Origin: Pelargonium cotyledonis
Taxonomy: Eukaryota; Streptophyta; Magnoliopsida; Geraniales; Geraniaceae
Assembly (NCBI GenBank): GCA_036897625.1
Contig: JAYMTA010000136.1
Span: 1 to 38,088 of the forward strand
Length of the DNA stretch: 38,088 nucleotides
Direction of reading: 5' to 3'
Each line of letters opens with the position of its first letter. Within the stretch, counting starts at the first letter, position 1. The translations under genes and the position numbers were made by a program. This document shows positions 1-13,800 of the stretch, piece by piece. The notes under the pieces are model-generated. The model was given only the letters and a program-made list of their open reading frames with translations, had not been told where the DNA came from and did not search any database.

Positions 1-709
1 TTATTATTATTATTGTTATTATTGAAAATGCTAAATATTACAAATTTTATATATAAAGAGATGTCTCAACATATATTTCATATTTTAAATTTTAAAATTA
101 AGTTTCAACCAACAACAGTATGAGCTATTATTATTCATTTTGTTTCCTTTCCATTCTTCTCTCAAACCATAGCTTTGCAAAAAAAAAATCACTCGGAATT
201 TTGGTTTCGACCTTCCAAGCCAACCCGGCCTATAAGAAGTGTGAATTCATGCTGGATTACAAGATATGATTCATGTTGGGTTATGAGTTGCATAGATATG
301 TGTGAATAAAGTGCAGGTTATCCAATCTAAACTCGCAAAAATGTGAATCCAATTTCGAGTACCTATTAGTTTCAATTCAAATTGTTAGCTCAATGTCGAG
401 ACGACAACTGAGTCGGCAGCCGGAGGGCCATCACTAACCCAATCCACTTAAATGGATGTGTATCTCCACAAGCGCCCCATGTAGAAGCACATTACATATT
501 ACCAATACTAAATAACTCTGTTTTCTCTAAAAAAAAAAAAAAAACTATAGCTGTAAATAAGTAATAGAATAAGAAGAAAAATCAATAATGTACATTTACG
601 TGCTCTATCATCAACTTAAACTGCACATTCCTCTTTTCCTACAGAAATGAATAAACAAAATCACTATACACCAAATTAACCTTGACCGGAATATTCTCAC
701 CAGAAGTTA
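1..709. other. 3' flank of the sacsin-like gene
   Basis: Starts with a (TTA)n-type microsatellite at 1-24. The part nearest the stop codon (about 540-709) should be the 3' UTR. I see no clear AATAAA in the gene's sense, so the poly(A) site is not placed. An A-run lies at about 530-544 (plus strand). No gene is supported. Confidence 0.6.
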
Positions 710-1859
710 TCATGGCCGGAATATTCTCATAGTTTTCGAGACCTGGATCCGACAGAACGGGCATTTGGAGACAGCAGACGAGCATCTCCGGCAGAGCACG
801 TGACCACAAGGAACCATTGTTACGTCAACTTCTGCACTCAGGCAGACTCGGCAAACCCATGCTGCTTTTGCAGTATCGGCTTCTTTAGATGCTACATCAG
901 ACTTCTCCTGCAAAATTGTGTTCAAAGATAGAATCAGTGTCAAACTCGTTTGATGTGAAGTAAATGAGCCAACACGAACTAAGCAACTTGAACTAAATAG
1001 CTCGGGTTGATACAACACAACCTAATACGTTATGCACGAAGAGAACACGTATGGTACGACATTCCCCAACACAATTGAATAACACAAATTTGACATAAAT
1101 ATGATTACTAACTTACATATATCATAGAAGCAAAAAGATTTTTTTGGGTTAATTTACTATTATAACCCCCAAGCGTGCATGTCAGCCATGTCGTATGTGT
1201 CACAACATGAATACTTAATTGTGTTTTTGGATCTCAACACGGAAACAGCACAATTACAAAATTTGTGAGATCATACACACTTATTTCAAGTTGTGTCATG
1301 TGTTGATACACGAATTGCCAGCTATAGCATTAGAGCATCGAGATCTTCACCGAGTATTAGTTTCCATTAGTCATTAGGCCAGGGTAATTCATGTATGAAT
1401 TCTCAATATACGCACAGTTATATATCAGCCATCAAGGCATGGACCGCCCATATATATCTACAAAATATCATAAAAAGCCAAAAACTCGGGATAGACTGTT
1501 CCTATCTGCCTACAAGTATCATCTCATCTGACCATCTCGTGGCTCACGATTTAGACACATTTAGGCAGAGGCATAGATCATTGAGATCATGTGATACGAG
1601 ACTCCTACTAGTTACCTATACACGGTCATCATACCTTTTCTATCAAATCAGGTCCATTAAAAGTTGAGTAACAAACCTGTTCAAGCAACAACGCGGCTTG
1701 AGAATCCTTCAATTGTTCTTGCAGGGTTATGGTTGTTTGGAGAAGAGACTGCTTCTCCACATCCATATTGATCCCGGCAGCAGAAAGCATCTCGTGGACC
1801 GCTTGAACCAGTTCTTCGGCGGACACTCGACCAAACTGGAGCTCCTTGACAGACTGCAA
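710..1859 (-). other. Coiled-coil segment and C3HC4 RING finger of the sacsin-like protein (exons 12-13)
   Basis: Exon 12 (1677-1859) encodes a Gln/Leu-rich helical stretch of about 60 residues that should form a coiled coil. Exon 13 (710-907) encodes the RING: C4722-x2-C4725-x11-C4737-x-H4739-x2-C4742-x2-C4745-x6-C4752-x2-C4755. All eight zinc ligands are present, and the chain ends 13 residues later. RINGs with this short C-G-H spacing act as ubiquitin E3 ligases in many plant and animal proteins; E3 activity here is inferred. The intervening intron (908-1676) holds no other feature I can support. Confidence 0.92.
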
Positions 1860-4800
1860 CTGCCCACAAAAAACGAAACTTAAATTTAATGCTTGAAGAC
1901 ATTGTTTCATCACTGAAAAGTTCGGTTATTGATCATTCTATCCAACACCTCGCAAGAAGACTGCTGCTTTATACAAAACCCAAATTAGAGATGGCAATTC
2001 GGATTTTGAGTTGGAAGGCTAACCCGAACCCAACCCACAATTTCTCATGGCAAACACAACCCAATGAAGATAATGGACCCAAACCCACAAAAATGTGAGT
2101 CGGGCTTTGGATGCCCACGGGTTCGGGTCTAAATTGCCAGCTCCGCCCCAAATACCACAATACATAAAATTTTACCTTTACGAAAGAATTATCGTGTCAC
2201 ATCAGAATATTTATTAGCAAGTTAAAGCAGAACAAACCTGAGAAGATCTTGTTGCAGCTCTGCTAGAACTCTCTGGTACGTCTACATTTGTCCTATCAAT
2301 TACTGTATCACTACCGTCTGGCGAGATGGCAGAGGAAGCTTTGTCCACCGATATGCTTCTGAACGAGAAAATTTGGGAAGAAAGATGAGGCTCCGTCACC
2401 CCCGGTGCAGTTTCCACCTGGAATCTGTAGAGAGCCTGTCCTGCTGACGGTCTCACATCCTCTGGAACTCTACCATATTTCAACTTCTCTCCGTTTTGTG
2501 ACCGCCAAGCCACTATTTCACCTTTATAAAAGGGTCTCAATGGGTGAAACTGCACTTGACGAGCATCTTGGGGGAGTATTTCTTTGCCTAGCAAACTAGT
2601 GCTTCCACTTCTTGGTTTGGTTTCTCTTTTCTCAGAACAAAGTTTCAGAATATCCACAATTGCAGCTTCAGAGCCTTCAGGACAAGAAAACAAAGATCCT
2701 ATAGGCAACACAGTCGGGGAACCTAAAACTTGGCTCACGACAATAGCAACAATATCAAGAACCGAAACATAGGTTGGTGGTTCAGCAACTAAAATACATG
2801 TCTTTGAACGGTTGATGAAGTAGAGAGTGCGATTCCGAGATCCATCTTGCCAGTCCGGGATAATAGAATCCTTCACTACCCGGGTAATGTCTTGAGACTT
2901 CGGGAGGAGCGAAAAATGAGTATGGAGGCTCTTAACAAACTGCAGCTTCTCAGCAAGAGATTCTAGTGAACTTTGTATGGCTTCCAAATATAGATTGTTA
3001 ATTGCGGGAATATAACTAGCTAGGCTATTTACAATAGTCCATACAGCACCCTGAACCGTTCTGCTTAGCAACTTCTCTCTGATGGATGCAAGTGAAACAG
3101 AACCAATATTTTCCAAAGATTGTAATGGCTCCTTGTGATCAAGTTCCTGTAAGCACATCATGTTTAGGATTTAAAGCCATACGAATAAGAAAGCTCACAA
3201 CTTTACAAGCCAAAACATAAAATAAGAAAAGGGGTTAAACTCATAATGATCACCCAACTATACTCTCATATCAAAACTCAACTATTTGAATTCATAACCA
3301 GTACCCAAAACCTTAAATATTGTCCATTTCAGGTCTCAAAATATGTCTTCTTTTTTTTTCACATTACCTATAGCTTATTGCTTTGATTTTCAACCAAAAT
3401 ATAATATGTGCAAAAAATACGACTTCAATGTGTTGAAAAAAGAAATCAAATGTTGGGCCATAAATGAGCAAAACTTGAGGTTTTGGGCACTGGTGATGGA
3501 ATCGATTAAGTCTACGAATAAGATATCATTGGTGATTTGAAGAGATCATACTGTGATCTTGATATGGGTGTATAAGTTGAGGGATCAGTTACGAGTTTAA
3601 CCCTAAGAAAAAATGTCATGTAAAGTTCGTGTTACCTCTGTAACTACATCAGATAGCTTTTTTATCCCCAGGATTTCAGATATTTTCTCGGGGATATCTG
3701 GGTGAACAAATCTTAACAGTGAAGTGTTGATGGATTTAACATATCGCGAGCCATAAGAATCTACGTAGACACATGATTGAGCATGAACAAGTCTGCAGCC
3801 ATCATCTGGGACTATTGCTTCTGACTTCCAATTAAGCCTATCAGACGCATTTGCCCCAGAGTTCCCCTCACAGAGAAAATACAAGATTTCCATCACAGCA
3901 CGAAGTTCGTTTGGATTTAGACGCTGATATCCGCACGCTTTCTGAAGATCTGAAAGAATATCCTTCGCGGAAGCAACTGATAGCATGTCTTGAAGTCCAA
4001 TATCTTTGAGAATCTTCACAAAAGGAAGGTATAGTGTAGGAAGTTCAAAAGCAAATGGGGACAGATTAACTGGCAATCGAACAAACAGAGCGTTTGCTGT
4101 GACCAATCGTGTTCCATTTGCAGCTGGCAGAAATGCCACTCTCTGCAACTCTTTTATATCTGCATCAATAGAGAATACAATTTGATTAGTACTGAAGTAA
4201 CTGCTTGGCAAATAAAAAGTAGAAATTATAAAAGCAACAGATGTTATTATCCAAAATGCAATTCCCGAGACAACTAGTTAAATATTAAATACTGAAATTC
4301 ATGCAAAGTTGGTAGGCATTATTAATAAAGAAATTACTAGTAATTATGCTAAATAAAACGAAGCTGATGGCAGAAAGCTACCTGAAGAAGAGAGGGAACC
4401 CCAAACTTTATCAAAGTACTTCAAAACCTCACAAGAAGCCTCATCAACAGTCATCACGCCTGTTGCAGTCGGCCAGTGAGCAAGAGTGTCTTCACCGCCA
4501 TTTTTTCCAATCACCTATGATATAATTACATTGGTTCAATTTTATTATGTACGTGATAGCACTCTCAAATAAAATGAATAAAGAGTTTATTACGGAGATC
4601 TAACCTGCAGAATTGCCCACATACTCATAACTAACCGAACGAACTTTCCATGACACTTAACTAATCAGACTAATCTTAAGTTTAGTTACTTAAGATAAAA
4701 AAAGACTGTTTTTACCACCCATATACTCTTAAATTTTCATCTCATACGCATGAATTACTGAAAAAAACTTGGATTTTCATACAATTAGAGGATGAATGAG

Positions 4801-7800
4801 GAAAAAATGAAGAGAGAAAAATTATTAAAATTAATATTAAGGGTAAATTGAGTTTTCATACATTTAGTGGCCAATATGTCCTTAAAACTAAGGACAGAAT
4901 GGGGTATTAGTACTCAATGTTAGTTAAGTGTCATGGAAAATTCTATAGGTCACACAATATTACGGATTAGTTATTTGTCATTACCCCATATATAAACAAA
5001 TAAATAAAAGCCACCCTTCTATATACCTGTAAATGTTTTAGGACAGTAGCAAAAATTGGAGGGCTCCTCAAGTGGAGCACACCCCAAGAGTACTCTGGTG
5101 GAATAACATTATGTTTGGAGAGAATGGGGGCACAACTCCAAGCCAGAGGCCAATCTTTCAACAGAATTGCTTCACTGTATGAAGTAAGCACTCTCTTGCT
5201 ACCAACATTTGGGAATCCTAGTGCAGCAGGCACACATGCAATCTTGCCAAGTACATTGCAAAAACTATTGCCAAAAAAGACTGCAAAGTTTGTAAATATG
5301 GCTTCAATAACAGATCCAGCTAATGCCCAAACATCCATAGAAACTTCATTCTGAGAGCTGGCTGAGTCTGACTCAAATTCAGTGAAATCCCCAGCAGATT
5401 TCATGCATTCACGTCCAAGAAACTCAACTCTTCTGGCACATTCAAGTATTACATCAGCTTCCATTGCAGTTTGAAGTCCAATTTTTCTTAAAATGTGAAG
5501 CCACCCATCTGTGCTGAACCTCTCTCCAGGAAATTTCTTCATCTCTCCGAAGAACACGGATGTTAGCAAAGCATCACCAGGATCATACAAATCCTTGGGC
5601 CTTAAGAGCTCAGTGGAAAACTCATTCGCATTCCTTACAAAGTTAGTCTCTTTCAAAGCTTCAACTACAGAAGAATCAACTTGGAGGTCTTGCCAGTTCA
5701 TGTAAAGATATCTTAAGATATTTTCCTGTTCCGACTGAGGCTTAGCTTCAAAACCAGGCAATCCAAACTGAACCAAAATTTGCTGGTCATGCAATTCAGG
5801 CACCCCAAGGGCCCTAAGTAATGAAGATTCAACTGAATCTGTGGTATAGGAGAGGCAACGCTCATCATTTGGCTTAAGGAATGAATTTGAAGAGATCATA
5901 CACTGATCTTGACCATGCAACCGCGTACATGACCCTACAGCTGTTTTGTATATAGGCAGAGAACGGAGAATTTCAAGTTCTTCAGCTCCATATTTAGAAC
6001 CATTAGAAACAAAATCATAAGCAAAAAGGGTCAAAAGTTCTTGCTGATCCGAAGCTGAAAAGGAAGCAAGTTCAGCATAATAGCCGGCCTGTTTAGCTGC
6101 AACAAGCTTAGATGCAATAATTTGTCCCAATGATTGGCTGGGTAAAGGCAAACAATTGCATGGAGCAGCACAACCCATGAAAGAAGTGTCAAATATGGGT
6201 ATGCTGCACTGGTTTAATAGAGATAACAACCAAGGGTAGCTATTTTTAGTTGCTTCAAAAGCCAAAACATATGGTCGGATTAAGTCACCTTCAGTAGAAT
6301 CATTTGTTGATGAACCGTCACTACTTACTGAAACCATATCCAGATCACCATTTCCAGAGGTTGGATCTGTTACAGGTGGTGGAATGAAAACCAGATGACG
6401 CTCTTTTACACGACATAAGATTGGCCTACCAAGGAAAGCAGGAATTAAGGGCCAATCAGAGAAGAGTGGGAGATCTTCTGATGACCCACACCCACTGAAG
6501 CTTTTCCAGAAGAGTCTTAACCATTCAGGGGAAGGACCCCCTTCACCACCAGAACCTGATGTATTTGCCCATGAAAACCAAGGAGCCATGCTGGAGTCCA
6601 TTACATGATTCACCCAATTATCATGAAAAAGTAACCTCATATGACTAGCCAGCAAGTGGAGAGAGAACTGCTTTAGTTTTAATACTGTATGAAGGGCGGA
6701 TAATGAAAAAATATCATTCAATATTGATCTATCCATTACTTCAGGGTGGATGTATTTTGCCGCCAAAGGAGTCATCAGTACCTGTTGTTCATCGTTTCCA
6801 ATCCAAAGCTCTGTATATCCCAACCTTGCTAAATGCTTAGTTGCTGTTGGACAAGGTAAGCCTTTCAACTCAGCAGCTATCGATAGGAGTCTCTGGTCTG
6901 CAATTCCACTGCTATTGTTACCAATACTGGCAATGTTGTTCCTCTGAACCAATGGCCCTCCAGCTCTACCAATGTCTTCAACAACAATTCTGCCAAAATC
7001 AAATAAAGCCCTCCCTAAACTTGTCATCATTTCAAGGGCATCCCCTGAACTAGCTGAATTCTGAGCAGACAAACCATGAAGATTCTGCAAATTAGGATGT
7101 GACACAGAAGCAGAACTGCTACCCGTGTCATTAGCTGATCTATATAATGAATTGGATGAAGAGCCCGCAGATGAATCATCCACGGTGACATCAGATGACC
7201 CTGGGAATTGAACATCAGAAAAGCAGTACTCCAAGACATCAACATATGTCTCAACTGATCGAAGAACGATAGATGTGGAAGAAACCCTTAAAAGATCCCG
7301 CACCATTTTAGGTTTAATTTCTCTAACTATAACCCCCACTGCCTGGATCTCAGTCACCAACTCCCACGGCACTGAAAAGACTGGGTAATGTTCCTTCACA
7401 AAGCCACAGACAGTTGCAGGAAGCAGATTATCAGCCACCCCATTCCCAGGTTGTGAAAGAAACATGCCCTCTTCTGCTTTGACTAAACTTCCTGAGTAAA
7501 GTTGCCACACAGGAAGATCAGCCAGGCGAGCATAGAAAGGCCTTATAACTTGCTCTACTAGGCATTCCCAATCTGCTTTCAGCACTGTGATCGATCTTGA
7601 CTCATTGCCCTCACCAGATTGACTACTGATAGCATGTATGTTAGACCTAGGCCAGAAGGAATAGATTTTGTCTCCATATGCCTTCAACGACAGGCTAACA
7701 GCATGACCTACAGCTGAATCAACAGTAGAACTAATAAGAGGTTCTTTTCTTAACTTCTGTATTTCAACAACCATTTCAATGTAGGAATCTCGAACACAAC

Positions 7801-10800
7801 TCATCAGTTCTCTATTCCAAGCTTCTAGTAATTGATTCCCAGCATCAGGTCGAGCTTCTGCCAATGTTTCCTTGTCTTGGTATTTAAAAAGATAACGACC
7901 ACCATTGTGACGCACAAGGAAACAACCAAGCACTGTAACAGGTATATTTACACCACCTGACAATGGAAGAGGGGACATAATCGAGCTTGTTAAATAAGTG
8001 TCAACTGGATGGCCATCTCTGGATACATGGGCTGCAACTCCAGCAACAGGGGTCAAGTTGTATGCCAGATACCGCCTAAAAAGAAGGGTGATATAAGCAC
8101 AGGAAAACAATCAAACACATATATCCCGCATTAAAATACATAGTAGACTGTTAAATTCTCCTGAGAGGGAGAGTGTGTGTGTGTGTGTGTGACAGCTTTG
8201 GTCTAGCAGACTCCTTATGAGATAAATAATCAAGTTAAGAAACAAGAAAATTGAAATCCTATCTGACAGATACCTCATACTAAATTAACTTAACATTAAA
8301 GCATAAAGGAGGCGGGATCAGCATTATCATGCAGCCAATGTAACTATAGTATGTCCAATTCAGATGCACTAGGCAAATGGTTATAAAGGACAAAAAAAAA
8401 CAAAAACAAAAAAAAAATCAATTATGTCATACTGAGACCTTTTCCTTCCATATCAGTAATGCTGAATATATTCCCGTCAAATATTCTGAAAGTTTTTTAG
8501 GGCCTAGACTCTGTTTAATTGTGGCAATGAAAGTCCATAGCAGAGTGAACCATAAAGCACCAACCCCAAAAAAAACTATTATATGGAACTTTAACTATAG
8601 TATACCTCAGTAATGCTCAAACCAATAATCTAAAATAAACTTTTACTGCACTCTTGACTAGAACATCTTTACATACATGACATTCAGAAAATGTAATGTA
8701 TTATACAAATTCTCTCACCTAAAAGTGCAAAGACGGTCAACTATGTTTTTACATTAAAAAGAATATATGTTTGCCAAGTAAAGTTGAGAAATTCCAGAGG
8801 AATATTGCAAGTAAACTTTACTTATGCACATACCTATCAAGAGCCATGTTTCTTGTCTGTCCAGAACCCAGGCTAAGCACAACAAGCCATCTATCAACCA
8901 CTCTAGTTTCTCCTATGGATAGCTTCACATCTATTACATGCAACTTAGTTGCAGCATTTGAGCTACCAAATAATCTTGATAGTTGAAATTTCCTCCACTT
9001 CTTTTCTGAGAATGGATTCCTCAGTGCAGCAGATGAAGAACCGATACTAACTGAATAATCCTGACATAATTGTGCATTTCCCTCTTTCCACGTTGATAGT
9101 GAAACCTGGAAATAATATAAAAGTATTTGAACATTTTTTATATCATTCACAAAGAAAATATACTATATGGGCTATAATAGGATCCCAAAAACATTGTTTT
9201 TCTTCTTCTTTTTGAAGCTTGCAGTGCTAACAAACCAAAGAGGATAATCAAAACTCTTCTAATAGATTCTGATTCTTGCCTTTGTAAAGTTAGAAATCAC
9301 TTCACAGCAGAGCTCTTTCATCTACTTTGGAATTTTCAACTGACTTTAAGAATAACAGTGCTTTCGTAATAAGATTATAAGCATAATTGAAGACTTAAAT
9401 TACCTGCACAACCGACTTTAAGAATAGTAGTGTTCTAGATGCATGTTCCAAATAACTGTTTGTAATCAGTTCTATTCTCTTCAATCCCAACTCCAGCCCA
9501 TTTTTCAAGCTTTCTGATGACAGAGGCATGCGGATGATGGTAGAATCCATAGGCGACCATGACATACTCTGGCCCATTAGCATCGGTTTAAACTGATCGC
9601 AGAATCGCTCAGTCAAATTAGTACCTGAAGCCGCACCAAATAAAAAGTTGGGTTATCAAATTCTACTCAAACAGGAGACATTCACCCTTACTAATAATCT
9701 TTCTTTTGAAGCAAAAAATCATTGACTTCATGAACACATATCCTCACGTGTACTAAAAATTATGATCCTTCCTCTATTAGTACTTACACAATCTGTTTGC
9801 AATGCCATCTATTAGTGACCTTGCTTTCGCCAAATTCCTAATGCTCTTTCCCACATTCTATTAGTACTTACACAATCTGTTTGCAATGCCATCTATTTGT
9901 ATTGACTCAAAATTTTCAATGCACTTCTATATATTCCCATAACTTTCACTTTCCCAAGACTCTCCTCAACTCATGTGTGCAAATACTTTTACTCTTTTTT
10001 AGCATTATTCAAAAGAATTAAGACCCCAAAGGACAATCTGTACAAATACAGAATTAATTATGAATGGATGGATGAATGAATGGTGCGTGAATGACATACC
10101 TATCAAAGAGAACATTTTTGCTGCTGGAGAATGACTTGAAGGAGTAGAAAGTGCCAAACCACGTGGGTCAAAAATGTAATAGTATCCACCAGAGACAATG
10201 GAAAGAAGATCGCATATGAAGTAACAGCTGAGGAGTCCCAAACCATAACTAAGAGTATCACCCCGTAGTCTCCATGGAGGGAGAAACTGAAGACTACTTA
10301 TCTCCTCTCTACTCAAGCTGGCCCCTTCAAGAACAACAACTAAAGCAGGTCCTTGGAATTCACCTAAAAGAGTTCCAATTTGACAGATAAAGCTTCAAAA
10401 TTCACAAGAAGAAAATTAAATAAATGCTAAGAGAAGTAAGTGTACAAATAACATAAAGCATGATAGTTAAACCAAAACTAGTAAATTCCGCTTTTATGAT
10501 GAGCCACAAAGACAATCTAGCTGAATAGCACATGAAGTCATGAACCATAGGTTAACTTTATCTCTTTACCATTGAGACCATGTTACTCCTAACACTTTAA
10601 AGTTTAGCCCTCTTGACATGCGTGAAGAGAAAAATAAGAAAAAAGAATAGAACATTGAGGCTATAGGGTCATGGCAGGGAATGTTTAGAATGTGTGGCAG
10701 GCATTTTTTAAAATCATGAATAGTGTCTTTTGAACAAGCTCCTCTGTTTATAATATATACTTCTACAGAGGAATATTCAAAAATGTGTTTTAGTTACCTA

Positions 10801-13800
10801 GATTGTGCTGCAACAAAGACTGACGAGGATGCTCCCTCTTGTCAACAATTAAGTGCAACTTCTTGGCTTTGCAGCAATCTGCCAACTCAAGAAGATCAAA
10901 CAACAAAAAATCATTGCTCCCATATTGTGCCAAAAGCTCGCTAATTCTTCCGAAGTCCATGCACGGCAGATCTTTTGTCATTTCTTCATCAACTAAAGAG
11001 AGGCAGCGAACTGATTGTACTCCCAACCTATTTGCCAGATCATCCCCAATACTAGGATGTACAAACTGTTTCCCAACGAGAGCACTGTTTTCCATCCAAG
11101 GGGCATCATTATACACAAGATCCCCAGCACACACCAGAACTCCAGAATAATCCGGAATTAAAACTGGAGTATTTGAAGCCTCAAACAATGGCTTGTCCAA
11201 GCAACAGTCTGCCACAGCTTCAAGCACACAAAGGACAAAACTTAACTGCTCCGTTGATAGTGGGGACCCTTTTACATCATTCTGTAAGCGTTGTAGAACA
11301 TGAATATAGTCCCAAATATCAAAACTAAGTCTCACACCAAGTTCCAGAAGCAAATCTCTAAATTCTGATAATTCAGATGGTACAACATACAAATAAGGAG
11401 TAAATTTCACAGGTGAATCAAATGCAAGTGCGTTTGGAGATACAAAATCATCCCCAATCCACACCCAAGATACACCATCTAATGCTGATTTTAGCACCAA
11501 AAAATCATCACTGCCGATATATTCTTGCAATTTTGAATAGAGTAATGGAATTCCCTTTTGCAGTGCAACTTCAAAATCAGGTTCCACCAAAGACTTTAAC
11601 TTCATCTGGCCATAGATCTTGGATAGCTCACATAATTGTGTGGATAAAATGTCTATATTTGGACGATCCATCCAACCAAGATTAAATTGCAGATACTTTG
11701 AGCAGCATTCACCATCTACTATGTGCATTAGGAAGGACACCATCCACATATGAGACTTAGGTCTTACAATGCTTGGAGGTGCAACTTGATTATTCGATTT
11801 CAACCATGGGATTCCTTGGAAAGGTGGATTGGCACAAACAGGACACCATGCAATAGCCTTCATCTCAGACCAAAATTCTTCTTCTGATTTATCATCAATC
11901 AAGTTATCCATGAATGAATCAATATCCAGATCATTACTACAATGGCTCTCATCTCTACTGGGAGACTCAATATTCTCAGCATCACCACCTGTAACACTGT
12001 TCTGGAGAAAAACTCTATTCTGCAAATCATCAGAACTGCCTTCCTTTGAGATTCTGAATGCTAAAGCATCTAAACAGGAAAGTAACATCTTCCCATAACT
12101 TAGTGCTTCCGGATCCCTGGAATCATGCAGCATTGAGACTGATCTAGCACAGTCAAGCAAACCGGTAAAACCCAGAGTTCTTCTAAGTCCAAGGGAAGCT
12201 AAAGTCTCCAAAGTTTCGGGATCCGAGAATTTATCAGAAGGGAAAAATACATCTCTGTGCAGCACCTTTTGTAGGAAAGGTATACGAGGATCATAAAGCC
12301 TGTCAAAAAAGCCACAAGCCATAGTATGATAGGAATTCTTAAGCAATAGTATGTGTTTTATTTACTTTATTGTATCTTTGTACAAGTAACTAATTTGTTG
12401 TGTTCTAAATCATGCCCTTTTGTCTAGACACACACATACAGAAACCCATCTGTAGGAAAATCTATTATCACTTGTCAGGGGGAACAATATTGACACAGCA
12501 ACGAATGAAAAGGAAGAAAAATGAGTTTTCATAACATAGAGTAGTCAATTTATGGGAATAAGAATAGCTGAAATTAGCATCTGGGACGTAGAATAAAAAG
12601 AAACCTAATACCTGGAGGGTTGCTGCCAAGTTCCATTGGCTGCCAAAACAAACGATGTCGTGGAAAGTGTTGATTTGATGGAAGTATCTTCTTCAATCAG
12701 CAGCTTCAGATCATGTAAAATGGTCGAAAGAGACCCCGGCTGTGAAAGGAATTCTGGCATGCGATTGAGTACATAATCTTTGTAGAACTCCAGCCTTGTT
12801 GGCTCTCTAATCCCTAAATAGCTTTTCAGAATCATTCTTTCCCTTTCAGATTCTGTGCGTACAAAGCTATCATCCAATAAACTTTCTCGCACACCATTAG
12901 GTTCAAGCCACTTAATAGGTTTATACAAACTTACTAATTCTCTACTTCTAAATGCCTCAAAAATTGGAAGGTGTTTGATGATGTCAACATGTAGTTCATC
13001 CATTCCCTCTTCAGAGAACCACTTCGACTGAAGAATAAAACTTCGTAGTTCATGCAGCTCCCCTATCGATGCATCACTAAATAGACCCACAATGTTCTCT
13101 GGCTTACTAGCAACTGCTAGAAATGCATTTAATATGCCAGTTGCTGTAGGAGGCTGCACAAACTTCTCCAACTGTGGATGTTCAATTGGCAGATCCGGTC
13201 TCAAGAAAAGACATCCAACTTTCAGTAACAAAGATGACATGTTCTCACTCCACCCATCACCTCTAATCACATTTGAACTTTCAACAAGCTGCAAGAGATA
13301 ATTATTCCCAACTGGCAGTATAGGCCATCTAGAAAATATTAAGAGGTCATCACAGCGTGTCTTCAAATAGCTCCACAGCAGTTTTATCCAATCTAAACTG
13401 GGTTGCCCGTGATGGCCAGGAGTCCAAGTTACCTGTTTTGCATGCTGCCATTCAGGTGGAAGTAACTTCAAAAAGAGCTTTTCAAGTAAATGGCATGACA
13501 GAAAAGAAACATTTGAGTCCTCTTTCTCGGCTATGTCACATAGCTTGCTATAAACACTTTCTGGAATTCCAAAATCTACAAGTCGATGCGGAACAGAATC
13601 CTTAAGAAGACTATACTCATCTCCCCGTGCAACATAAATTCTCTCACCAGCCCCATTCTTGTCAAATGTTGTGAATGAACCATCAGCTAGAGGTAACAAA
13701 GGTAAACCATACAAATTTTCTGATGAAACAGGTATTTGTCTGTCAAGTAGGCAATACTCGAGGGCTAAGATCACTGCATTCCGATCTTTAAATCCACGTT

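Noticed and set aside
1988-2143. Possible target-site duplication CCCAAATTA/CCCAAATA around the short MITE
   Set aside because: The right copy is not directly adjacent to the element end and the words differ, so it is not used as evidence.
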